From assembly GCF_008905045.1 (NCBI RefSeq), contig NZ_VWMY01000028.1, positions 37,676-101,675 of the forward strand: 64,000 nt of DNA, written 5' to 3'. Shown in pieces: positions 57,210-64,000 of this stretch. Numbering within the stretch: position 1 is the first letter of the stretch; each line of letters starts with the position of its first letter. A program made the position numbers and the translations under genes. The stretch is from Streptomyces albicerus. GTDB lineage: Bacteria; Actinomycetota; Actinomycetes; Streptomycetales; Streptomycetaceae. Under the pieces are notes generated by a model that saw only the letters and a program-made list of their open reading frames with translations, ran no database searches and was not told the origin of the DNA.

Positions 57210-58604
57210 CTAAGCCACCGTCGCCAACTCCCGTTCCCGCTCCCGCTCCCCGTCCCGCGGTACGAACCGGACCTGCGGATGGCCTCGGCGCCAGCCCACC
57301 GACAGGCGCAGCCCGCCGACCCGGGCGAGGATCAGGCCCACCGCCACCGCGGCGGCCGCCGAGACGAGACCGCCCATCGCGAAGCCGATGCGCGGGCCGT
57401 ACGTGTCGGTGATCCAGCCGACGATGGGCGCTCCCAGCGGCGTACCGCCGACGAAGACCATCATGAACAGGCTCATGACGCGGCCGCGCATGGCCGGATC
57501 GGTGGCCATCTGGACGCTGGCGTTGGCGGTCGTGTTGACCGTCAGGGCCGCCATGCCGATGGGCACGAGGAGCAGCGCGAAGAGCCAGAAGGACGGGGAC
57601 AGGGCCGCCGCGATCTCCAGTACGCCGAACAGCAGGGCCGCGCCCACCAGGACCCGCAGCCGGGCCGAGGCGCGACGGGCGGAGAGCAGCGCTCCGGCGA
57701 CCGAGCCGACCGCCATGAGGGTGTTGAGCAGGCCGTACGTTCCGGCGCCGGCGTGGTAGACCTCGTCGGCGAACGCGGTGAGCCAGATGGGGAAGTTGAA
57801 GCCGAAGGTGCCGATGAAGCCGATGAGCACGATCGGCCAGATCAGTTCGGGGCGGGAGCCCACATAGCGCAGTCCCTCCCTCAACTGGCCCTTGGCGCGC
57901 GGCACCCGCTCCACCTCGTACAGCTCGCTCGTACGCATGAGGAGCAGGCCGGTGATGGGCGCGAGGAAGGCGAGGCCGTTGATCAGGAAGGCCCAGCCGC
58001 TGCCGACGGTGGAGATCAGGACGCCCGCGACGGCGGGGCCGATGAGGCGGGCGGAGTGGAAGTTGGCGGAGTTGAGGCTGACGGCGTTGCGCACCTGGTC
58101 GGGGCCGACCATCTCGGAGACGAAGGTCTGCCGGGTCGGGTTGTCGACGACGGTGACCATGCCGAGCAGGAACGCGATCAGATAGACGTGCCAGACCTGC
58201 ACATGTCCGGAGAGGGTGAGGGCGGCGAGCACGAGGCCGCAGACGCCCAGCGCGCCCTGGGTGAAGAAGAGCATCCGGCGCTTGGGGACACGGTCGGCGA
58301 TGACACCGCCGTACAGGCCGAAGAGGAGCATCGGCAGGAACTGCAGCGCGGTCGTGATGCCGACGGCGGCGGAGGAGCCGGTCAGGCTCAGCACCAGCCA
58401 GTCCTGCGTGATGCGGGACATCCACGTGCCGGTGTTGGAGACGATGGCTCCGGTGGCGAAGAGCCGGTAGTTGCGGATCCTCAGCGAGCTGAAGGTGCCG
58501 GACTTACGTGGGGTGCTGGTCTTGCCTGTCGTGCCGGTCTTGCGTGTGGTGGTGTAGTCGGGTTCTGGTGCGGGGGCGGAGTCTGCTCCGGGTCCCGTAC
58601 TCAA
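57210..58604 (-). CDS. Major facilitator superfamily exporter
   Basis: 464 residues, about 12 membrane helices. A 40-residue polar lead with TGTTGKTSTPRK-type repeats comes first, then motif A-like GLYGGVIADRVPKRRMLF and the second half (GGTPLGAPIVGWITDTYG PRIGF). The sequence resembles the EntS/enterobactin and macrolide-exporter branch. TTG 58604 is the start, with AAGGAGG about 9 nt upstream. It lies 75 bp after a MarR gene on the same strand, which probably controls it. Confidence 0.93.
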   Translation of the reverse strand: MSTGPGADSAPAPEPDYTTTRKTGTTGKTSTPRKSGTFSSLRIRNYRLFATGAIVSNTGTWMSRITQDWLVLSLTGSSAAVGITTALQFLPMLLFGLYGGVIADRVPKRRMLFFTQGALGVCGLVLAALTLSGHVQVWHVYLIAFLLGMVTVVDNPTRQTFVSEMVGPDQVRNAVSLNSANFHSARLIGPAVAGVLISTVGSGWAFLINGLAFLAPITGLLLMRTSELYEVERVPRAKGQLREGLRYVGSRPELIWPIVLIGFIGTFGFNFPIWLTAFADEVYHAGAGTYGLLNTLMAVGSVAGALLSARRASARLRVLVGAALLFGVLEIAAALSPSFWLFALLLVPIGMAALTVNTTANASVQMATDPAMRGRVMSLFMMVFVGGTPLGAPIVGWITDTYGPRIGFAMGGLVSAAAAVAVGLILARVGGLRLSVGWRRGHPQVRFVPRDGERERERELATVA

Positions 58605-58679
58605 CGGCGTTCGCCTCCTTGCGAAGTGGATGAGCTGGGCGAGTCGGACGAGGTCGGCCCGCTGATGCGTGAGGTCGGC

Positions 58680-59117
58680 CTACAGATGCGCGAGCTTCTC
58701 CAGGACGGGGGCGGCCTCGCGGAGCTTCGCCCAGTCGTCCTCGTCGAGGCCGTCGACCAGGGAGGCCAGCCACGCGTTCCGCTTGCGGCGGCTCTCGTCG
58801 AGCATGGCTTCGGCCCGCTCGGTCTGCGTGACGACCTTCTGGCGCCGGTCCTCGGGATGCGGCTCCAGCTTGACCAGGCCCTTGGCCTCGAGGAGCGCCA
58901 CGATGCGGGTCATCGAGGGCGGCTGCACATGCTCCTTGCGGGCGAGCTCGCCCGGCGTGGCGGTGCCGCAGCGGGCAAGGGTGCCGAGGACCGACATCTC
59001 GGTCGGGCTCAGCGACTCGTCGACCCGCTGGTGCTTGAGTCGACGCGACAGGCGCATCACGGCGGATCGCAGGGAGTTCACGGCGGCAGCGTCGTCGCCA
59101 TGGGTCAGGTCAGGCAT
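58680..59117 (-). CDS. MarR-family repressor, probably of the MFS exporter
   Basis: 145 residues: winged helix (LSPTEMSVLGTLARCGTATP GELARKEHVQPPSMTRIVAL LEAKGLV) with wing residues HPEDRRQKVV, the MarR pattern. It is the first gene of a pair with the exporter and presumably responds to the exported compound. ATG 59117 stands 7 nt after TACTCT on the minus strand, so the mRNA is likely leaderless. A set of nested repeats lies over the promoter. Confidence 0.95.
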   Translation of the reverse strand: MPDLTHGDDAAAVNSLRSAVMRLSRRLKHQRVDESLSPTEMSVLGTLARCGTATPGELARKEHVQPPSMTRIVALLEAKGLVKLEPHPEDRRQKVVTQTERAEAMLDESRRKRNAWLASLVDGLDEDDWAKLREAAPVLEKLAHL

Positions 59118-59120
59118 GTT

Positions 59121-59150
59121 CTTTAGAGTAACTCATTACCCTACCTAAAG
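59121..59150. promoter_or_regulatory. Candidate MarR operator over the promoter of the repressor-exporter pair
   Basis: Outer inverted repeat CTTTAG (59121-59126) / CTAAAG (59145-59150), and inner GTAA/TTAC around CTCA (59128-59139). It covers the predicted -10 and start site of the MarR gene. Confidence 0.6.
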
Positions 59151-59283
59151 ACCACCCGAGCATCACCGGAATGCCCGTGACTCCGGCCACTGAATCCTCG
59201 AGCCACCCCTTCGTCACCCGTATGAGTGAGACGAGCGCGGAAAGTGACACACCAGCCGGTACGGGCCAGCGACCCTCGTACGC

Positions 59284-59475
59284 ATGGGGACCAGCGTGCT
59301 CAGCCTGCGGATAGACGGGGAGCTGCTCGAACGGCTCCGGGACCATGCGGCCAAACGGGGAATGAGCGTCCAGGACTACGTCGTCCGGACGCTCATTCGC
59401 GACGACTTCGACGAGCGGTTCCAGACCGCGGTCGAGGAGACGGAAAAGTTCTACGGCGTCAACGGGGTCACCTGA
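59284..59475 (+). CDS. Ribbon-helix-helix (CopG/Arc-like) small protein
   Basis: 63 residues: an N-terminal strand (SVLSLRIDGELLERLRDHAA), a helix-turn-helix pair (KRGMSVQDYVVRTLIRDDF) and an acidic tail. This is the ribbon-helix-helix DNA-binding fold of antitoxins and small regulators. No toxin-like gene is beside it, so it is probably an orphan regulator. ATG 59284; convergent with the purine permease. Confidence 0.8.
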   Translation: MGTSVLSLRIDGELLERLRDHAAKRGMSVQDYVVRTLIRDDFDERFQTAVEETEKFYGVNGVT

Positions 59476-59489
59476 GACCCGCGCGCGCC

Positions 59490-60941
59490 TTACGTCAGAC
59501 CCAGCGCCGGCATCAGGTAGTAGAAACCGAACACCGCCGACACCACGTACATCGCCACCGGCACGTCACGCCCGCGCCCGGCCGCCAGTCGCAGCACGAC
59601 GAACGTGATGAAGCCCATGCCGATGCCGTTCGTGATCGAGTACGTGAACGGCATCATCAGCATCGTCACGAACGCGGGGATCGCGATCGTGTGGTCGCTC
59701 CAGTCGATCTGGCGGATCGAGCCGGACAGGATCAGGAAGCCGACCGCGAGCAGCGCGGGCGTGGCGGCCTGGGACGGGACCATCGTGGCGACCGGGGTCA
59801 GGAAGAGCGCGACGGCGAAGAGTCCACCGGTGACGACGTTCGCGAAGCCGGTCCTGGCCCCCTCGCCGACGCCCGCCGTGGACTCCACGAAGCAGGTGGT
59901 GGCCGAGGACGAGGTGGCGCCGCCCGCGGCGACCGCGATGCCGTCGACGAAGAGGACCTTGTTGATGCCGGGCATGTTGCCCCGGTCGTCGGTCAGCTCG
60001 GCCTCGTCACCGATGCCCATGATCGTGCCCATCGCGTCGAAGAAGCACGACAGCAGGACCGTGAAGACGAACAGCACACCGGTCAGCAGGCCGACCTTGT
60101 CGAATCCGCCGAAGAGGCTGACGTCCCCGACGAGCCCGAAGTCGGGACTCGCGACCGGGTTGCCGGGCCACTTCGGGGTGGTCAGGCCCCAGGACGGCAC
60201 CGTGGCGACGGCGTTGATGACGACCGCGACGACCGTCATGGCGACGATCGAGATGAGGATCGCGCCCGGCACCTTGCGCGTGATCAGCGCCAGCGTGAGA
60301 AGCGTGCCGAGGACGAAGACGAGTACGGGCCAGCCGGTGAGGTGGCCGGTCGCGCCGAGCTGCAGCGGCACACTCGTCTGGGCGACGTCCGGGATGCGCG
60401 AGACGAAGCCGGAGTCGACGAGGCCGATCAGCATGATGAACAGGCCGATACCGATCGCGATGCCCTTGCGCAGGCCGAGCGGCACGGCGTTCATCACGCG
60501 CTCACGCAGACCGGTGGCGACGAGGAGCATCACCACGAAGCCCGCAAGGACCACCATGCCCATGGCGTCCGGCCAGGACATCCTGGGCGCCAGCTGGAGC
60601 GCGACGACCGTGTTCACGCCGAGGCCGGCGGCGAGCGCGATCGGTACGTTGCCGATGACGCCCATCAGAAGCGTGGTGAACGCCGCGGTCAGCGCGGTCG
60701 CGGTGACCAGCTGGCCGTTGTCCAGCTGGTGTCCGTACATGTCCTTCGCGCTGCCCAGGATGATCGGGTTCAGCACGATGATGTAGGCCATCGCGAAGAA
60801 GGTGGCGAAACCGCCGCGGATCTCGCGCGACAGCGTGCTGCCGCGCTCGGAGATCCGGAAGTGGCGGTCGAGGGCGCCGGAGGCGGACCGGGTGTCCGGC
60901 CGCTTGGGCGCGGGGGCCTTGGCGGGGGCCGAGGTGGGCAT
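59490..60941 (-). CDS. NCS2-family purine permease (AzgA-like)
   Basis: 483 residues, about 12-14 helices. Proton-coupled hypoxanthine/guanine-type uptake. Signature parts: SREIRGGFATFFAMAYIIVL NPIIL, GLGVNTVVALQLAPRMSW, LSCFFDAMGTIMGIGDEAEL, and ATSSSATTCFVESTAGVGEG ARTG, where the last is the AzgA-specific motif. Start ATG 60941 (MPTSAPAKAPAPKRP). Not linked to other purine genes here. Confidence 0.94.
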   Translation of the reverse strand: MPTSAPAKAPAPKRPDTRSASGALDRHFRISERGSTLSREIRGGFATFFAMAYIIVLNPIILGSAKDMYGHQLDNGQLVTATALTAAFTTLLMGVIGNVPIALAAGLGVNTVVALQLAPRMSWPDAMGMVVLAGFVVMLLVATGLRERVMNAVPLGLRKGIAIGIGLFIMLIGLVDSGFVSRIPDVAQTSVPLQLGATGHLTGWPVLVFVLGTLLTLALITRKVPGAILISIVAMTVVAVVINAVATVPSWGLTTPKWPGNPVASPDFGLVGDVSLFGGFDKVGLLTGVLFVFTVLLSCFFDAMGTIMGIGDEAELTDDRGNMPGINKVLFVDGIAVAAGGATSSSATTCFVESTAGVGEGARTGFANVVTGGLFAVALFLTPVATMVPSQAATPALLAVGFLILSGSIRQIDWSDHTIAIPAFVTMLMMPFTYSITNGIGMGFITFVVLRLAAGRGRDVPVAMYVVSAVFGFYYLMPALGLT

Positions 60942-61091
60942 GCGGGGACCTCATCACCAGCGGACATCCCGATGCCCTTTTGGTGTTTCATACGAACGGA
61001 AATGGCCAGAAGCAAACCGTTTCAGTATGAACATATAACTCGGAGAACGCTATCTGCGCGCGTAGACCTGATCGCCTCGTAAGCTGTCCCC

Positions 61092-61412
61092 ATGGCGAAG
61101 TGGACCCCCAAGCACGAAGCACCGGAACCCCTGGAGGGTCCCGTCGTCGCCACCATCACAGGCGGCACGATCCTCTGGTTCGTCCTCTTCCTGGCGCAGC
61201 TGCCGTTCTACGGCTGGTTCGACGACCACGGGCATCTGTGGTGGCTGTGGACCTGCCTGGCCGGCGCGGGCCTCGGCCTGATCGGCATCTGGTACGTACG
61301 GAAGCGGGACGCGGCGATCAAGCGGGACGCGGCGGCGGAGGCGTCCGCAGACACTCGGGCGAAGGCCTCCACATCCGACAGCCCTGACGTGGCCGACCCG
61401 GTCACGGAATAG
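61092..61412 (+). CDS. DUF2530 membrane protein
   Basis: 106 residues: LEGPVVATITGGTILWFVLF, then FYGWFDDHGHLWWLWTCLAG and GLIGIWYVRKRDAAIKRD, i.e. two membrane helices and a charged tail. The family is actinobacterial, function unknown. ATG 61092 stands 6 nt after TAAGCT (61080-61085), a leaderless layout. Confidence 0.88.
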   Translation: MAKWTPKHEAPEPLEGPVVATITGGTILWFVLFLAQLPFYGWFDDHGHLWWLWTCLAGAGLGLIGIWYVRKRDAAIKRDAAAEASADTRAKASTSDSPDVADPVTE

Positions 61413-61523
61413 CTGCTTCCGCAAGGCTCCGTACAACCACGGCATCATTCCGAGTCCTCCCCTGGTCGGATCTTTGCCGCACTCGGCGGGTGAAGCCGTA
61501 TTTCCCCCCGTACCGTCGGATGC

Positions 61524-63935
61524 ATGACGCACATCGACGCGGGCGCGGAACTCGACCCTGTGCATCCGGTACCGATACCCGCCCCTGCGCCGCGGGCGGA
61601 GGGACTCACCGCGGCGGAGGTCGCGGAGCGGGTGGCGCGGGGCGAGGTCAACGACGTCCCCGTGCGCAGCAGTCGCTCCACGGCCGACATCATCCGCGCG
61701 AACGTCTTCACCCGGTTCAACGCGATCATCGGCGTGCTCTGGCTGATCATGATGTTCGTCGCGCCGTTCCAGGACAGCCTGTTCGGCTATGTGATCCTCG
61801 CGAACACCGGGATCGGCATCATCCAGGAGCTGCGCGCGAAGAAGACCCTGGACTCGCTGGCGGTGATCGGCGAGGCACGGCCGACCGTACGAAGAGCCGG
61901 CATCGCGGCCGAGGTCAGCACCTCCGAGATCGTGCTCGGGGATCTGATCGAGATCGGGCCGGGCGACAAGATCGTCGTGGACGGCGAGTGCGTCGAGATC
62001 GACGGCCTCGAGATCGACGAGTCACTGCTCACCGGCGAGGCGGACCCGGTCGTCAAGCAGCCCGGCGACCAGGTCATGTCCGGCAGCTTCGTGGTGGCGG
62101 GCGGCGGCGCGTTCACCGCGACGAAGGTGGGACGCGAGGCGTACGCGGCGCAGCTCGCCGAGGAGGCGAGCCGCTTCACGCTCGTCCACTCCGAGCTGCG
62201 GACCGGTATCTCCACCATCCTCAAGTACGTGACATGGATGCTGATCCCGGCCGCGATCGGCCTGGTCATCACCCAGCTCGTCGCCAAGGACAACGACTTC
62301 AAGGACTCCGTCGCGCGCGCCGTCGGCGGCATCGTGCCGATGGTCCCGGAGGGCCTGGTCCTCCTCACCTCCGTCGCCTTCGCGATCGGCGTCATCAGAC
62401 TTGGCCGGAAACAGTGCCTCGTCCAGGAACTTCCGGCCATCGAGGGGCTCGCCCGCGTCGACACGGTCTGCCTCGACAAGACGGGCACGCTCACCGAGGG
62501 CGGCATGGACGTCACCGAGCTGCGCTCACTCAACGGCAGCGACGAGACGTACGTACGGAAGGTCCTCGGCGCCCTCGGCGAGTCGGACCCGCGTCCGAAC
62601 GCCTCCCTCCAGGCGATCATCGACGCCTACCCGGACAACAACGAGGACTGGCGCCACCTCGAGTCGCTGCCCTTCTCGTCCGCGCGGAAGTACAGCGGAG
62701 CGTCCTTCAACGAGGGCGACGGCGAGGCGAGTACGTGGCTGCTGGGCGCCCCGGACGTGCTGCTGCCCGACCGGGACCCGGCGCTCGCAGAGACCGAGCA
62801 GCTCAACGAGCAGGGTCTACGGGTCCTGCTGCTCGCCCGGGCCGTCAAGGACCTCGACGATCCCCAGGTCCAGGAGGGCGCCCGGCCCACCGCGCTCGTC
62901 GTACTCGAGCAGCGGCTGCGGCCCGACGCGGCGGACACCCTGCGCTACTTCGACGAGCAGGACGTACGCGCCAAGGTCATCTCCGGCGACAACGCCGTGT
63001 CGGTCGGCGCGGTCGCCGCCAAGCTCGGTCTGCCCGGGGCCGCCGCCACGGTCGACGCGCGCCGGCTCCCCACCGAGAAGGAGGAGATGGCGAAGGCGCT
63101 GGACGAGGGCACGGTGTTCGGGCGGGTCACCCCGCAGCAGAAGCGGGACATGGTGGGCGCGCTCCAGTCCCACGGGCACACCGTGGCGATGACCGGTGAC
63201 GGTGTGAACGACGTGCTCGCCCTCAAGGACGCCGACATCGGCGTCGCGATGGGGTCCGGGTCCGAGGCCACCCGGGCCGTCGCCCAGATCGTGCTGCTCA
63301 ACAACAGCTTCGCGACGTTGCCTTCGGTGGTCGCGGAGGGGCGCCGGGTCATCGGGAACATCACGCGGGTCGCGACGTTGTTCCTCGTCAAGACCGTGTA
63401 CTCGGTGCTGCTGGCTGTGATGGTGGTGTGCTCGCAGGTGGAGTATCCGTTCCTGCCGCGGCACCTGACCTTGCTTTCGACGCTGACGATCGGTGTGCCG
63501 GCGTTCTTCCTCGCGCTCGCGCCCAACAAGGAGCGGGCCAGGCCGCACTTCGTGCGACGGGTGATGCGGTACTCGATTCCGGGTGGGGTCGTCGCGGCGG
63601 TGGCCACCTTCAGTACGTATCTGCTGGCCCGTCACCACTACACGGGTGAGGGGGCGTTGGACGCGGAGACCAGTGCGGCGACGTTGACGCTGTTCCTGAT
63701 CGCCATGTGGGTGCTCGCGATCATCGCGCGGCCCTATACCTGGTGGCGGATCGGGCTGGTTGCCGCGATGGGGCTCGGGTTCGTGATCGTGCTTGTGGTG
63801 CCCTGGCTTCAGGAGTTCTTCGCGTTGAAGCTGGTGGGGACGACTATGCCGTGGACTGCCGTCGGCATCGCGGCGGTTGCGGCTGTGACTCTGGAGTTCG
63901 CGTGGAAGTGGGTTGACCGCAGGTTCCCGGCGTGA
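61524..63935 (+). CDS. P-type cation ATPase, CtpE-like
   Basis: 803 residues. Actuator TGE motif in LTGEADPV, phosphorylated Asp in CLDKTGTLTEGG, ATP-binding SARKYSG and the hinge MTGDGVNDVLALKDADIG. The M4 helix reads MVPEGLVLL, with PEGL rather than the CPx of heavy-metal pumps. The whole protein closely follows mycobacterial CtpE, a calcium-linked transporter, from VRANVFTRFNAI-like to NKERARPHFVRRVM segments. ATG 61524 follows TACCGT (61511-61516) at 7 nt (leaderless). It is probably a Ca2+ pump. Confidence 0.95.
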   Translation: MTHIDAGAELDPVHPVPIPAPAPRAEGLTAAEVAERVARGEVNDVPVRSSRSTADIIRANVFTRFNAIIGVLWLIMMFVAPFQDSLFGYVILANTGIGIIQELRAKKTLDSLAVIGEARPTVRRAGIAAEVSTSEIVLGDLIEIGPGDKIVVDGECVEIDGLEIDESLLTGEADPVVKQPGDQVMSGSFVVAGGGAFTATKVGREAYAAQLAEEASRFTLVHSELRTGISTILKYVTWMLIPAAIGLVITQLVAKDNDFKDSVARAVGGIVPMVPEGLVLLTSVAFAIGVIRLGRKQCLVQELPAIEGLARVDTVCLDKTGTLTEGGMDVTELRSLNGSDETYVRKVLGALGESDPRPNASLQAIIDAYPDNNEDWRHLESLPFSSARKYSGASFNEGDGEASTWLLGAPDVLLPDRDPALAETEQLNEQGLRVLLLARAVKDLDDPQVQEGARPTALVVLEQRLRPDAADTLRYFDEQDVRAKVISGDNAVSVGAVAAKLGLPGAAATVDARRLPTEKEEMAKALDEGTVFGRVTPQQKRDMVGALQSHGHTVAMTGDGVNDVLALKDADIGVAMGSGSEATRAVAQIVLLNNSFATLPSVVAEGRRVIGNITRVATLFLVKTVYSVLLAVMVVCSQVEYPFLPRHLTLLSTLTIGVPAFFLALAPNKERARPHFVRRVMRYSIPGGVVAAVATFSTYLLARHHYTGEGALDAETSAATLTLFLIAMWVLAIIARPYTWWRIGLVAAMGLGFVIVLVVPWLQEFFALKLVGTTMPWTAVGIAAVAAVTLEFAWKWVDRRFPA

Positions 63936-64000
63936 GCGCTCCGCGCGGGGTCGGTGCGGTCCGGTTTGTGTGTGCGGGTCGGTGGGGGCTGGTCGCGCAG
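63936..64000 (-). repeat. Dispersed intergenic repeat, copy 8 (cut by window end)
   Basis: GCGCTCCGCGCGGGG, then GGTCGGTGGGGGCTGGTCGC GCAG, the same orientation and layout as copy 2. Continues beyond the window. Confidence 0.7.

Noticed and set aside
1..64000. CRISPR arrays, tRNA or rRNA genes
   Set aside because: No regularly spaced identical repeats with unique spacers and no tRNA- or rRNA-like sequence was seen on either strand.

Overview
The window is high-GC actinobacterial DNA, almost certainly a Streptomyces chromosome. The codons end overwhelmingly in G or C, GTG and TTG starts are common, there are predicted leaderless promoters and mycothiol-linked families, and there is a conservon (a histidine-kinase-like, roadblock, DUF742, GTPase and P450 set). 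The gene order purU, SCO4402-like gene, ABC binding protein, dmdR1, SIS protein, second citrate synthase, pdxH, cinnamate-CoA ligase resembles, as far as I remember it, the SCO4380-SCO4403 part of the S. coelicolor core chromosome. I see no rRNA, tRNA or CRISPR array.

Layout. 1-16.4 kb is core: purU, a secreted binding lipoprotein, a large Pro/Gly/Gln-rich membrane protein, an NsdA-like TPR regulator, a prim-pol domain protein, an ABC exporter, an alpha/beta hydrolase without its nucleophile, the iron regulator DmdR1 with long antisense frames, a SIS protein, a PAS-PAS-GAF protein and a secretion-independent EEP-fold protein. 16.4-18.8 kb holds a compact iscB locus: a stack of four perfect hairpins (candidate omega RNA), an intact IscB with RuvC and HNH residues and a TTA codon, and directly behind it a structured small RNA that carries a 12-codon peptide behind a perfect anti-16S Shine-Dalgarno sequence.

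18.8-31.3 kb: citrate synthase, pdxH, then an eight-gene minus-strand operon (TIGR03084 protein, AtuA/DUF1446, biotin-dependent carboxylase beta and alpha subunits, acyl-CoA dehydrogenase, cinnamate/coumarate-CoA ligase, enoyl-CoA hydratase, TetR). The set suggests activation, desaturation, carboxylation and hydration of a branched or aromatic acid, with a palindromic candidate operator at the operon head.

32.1-36.8 kb is a small accessory island of short hypothetical genes, a DUF6879 protein with an Scr1-type regulator, and a DUF6247 operon. It is bounded by a degenerate 130-bp duplicate of the 3' end of the eamA gene, so it looks like the remains of an element that integrated into that gene. 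36.8-47.1 kb: eamA, a large FAD/Fe-S oxidoreductase, a five-gene conservon ending in a CYP157-like P450 without the ExxR motif, the stub of a second P450, and leaderless serC. 47.2-64 kb: a DrrAB-type exporter with divergent TetR and a 52-bp nested palindrome, assorted enzymes, two MarR-family regulators, an MFS exporter, a purine permease, DUF2530 and a CtpE-type P-type ATPase.

Eight copies of one dispersed intergenic repeat separate many core genes and are absent from the island. Functions are assigned from motif recognition only; no database search was possible.
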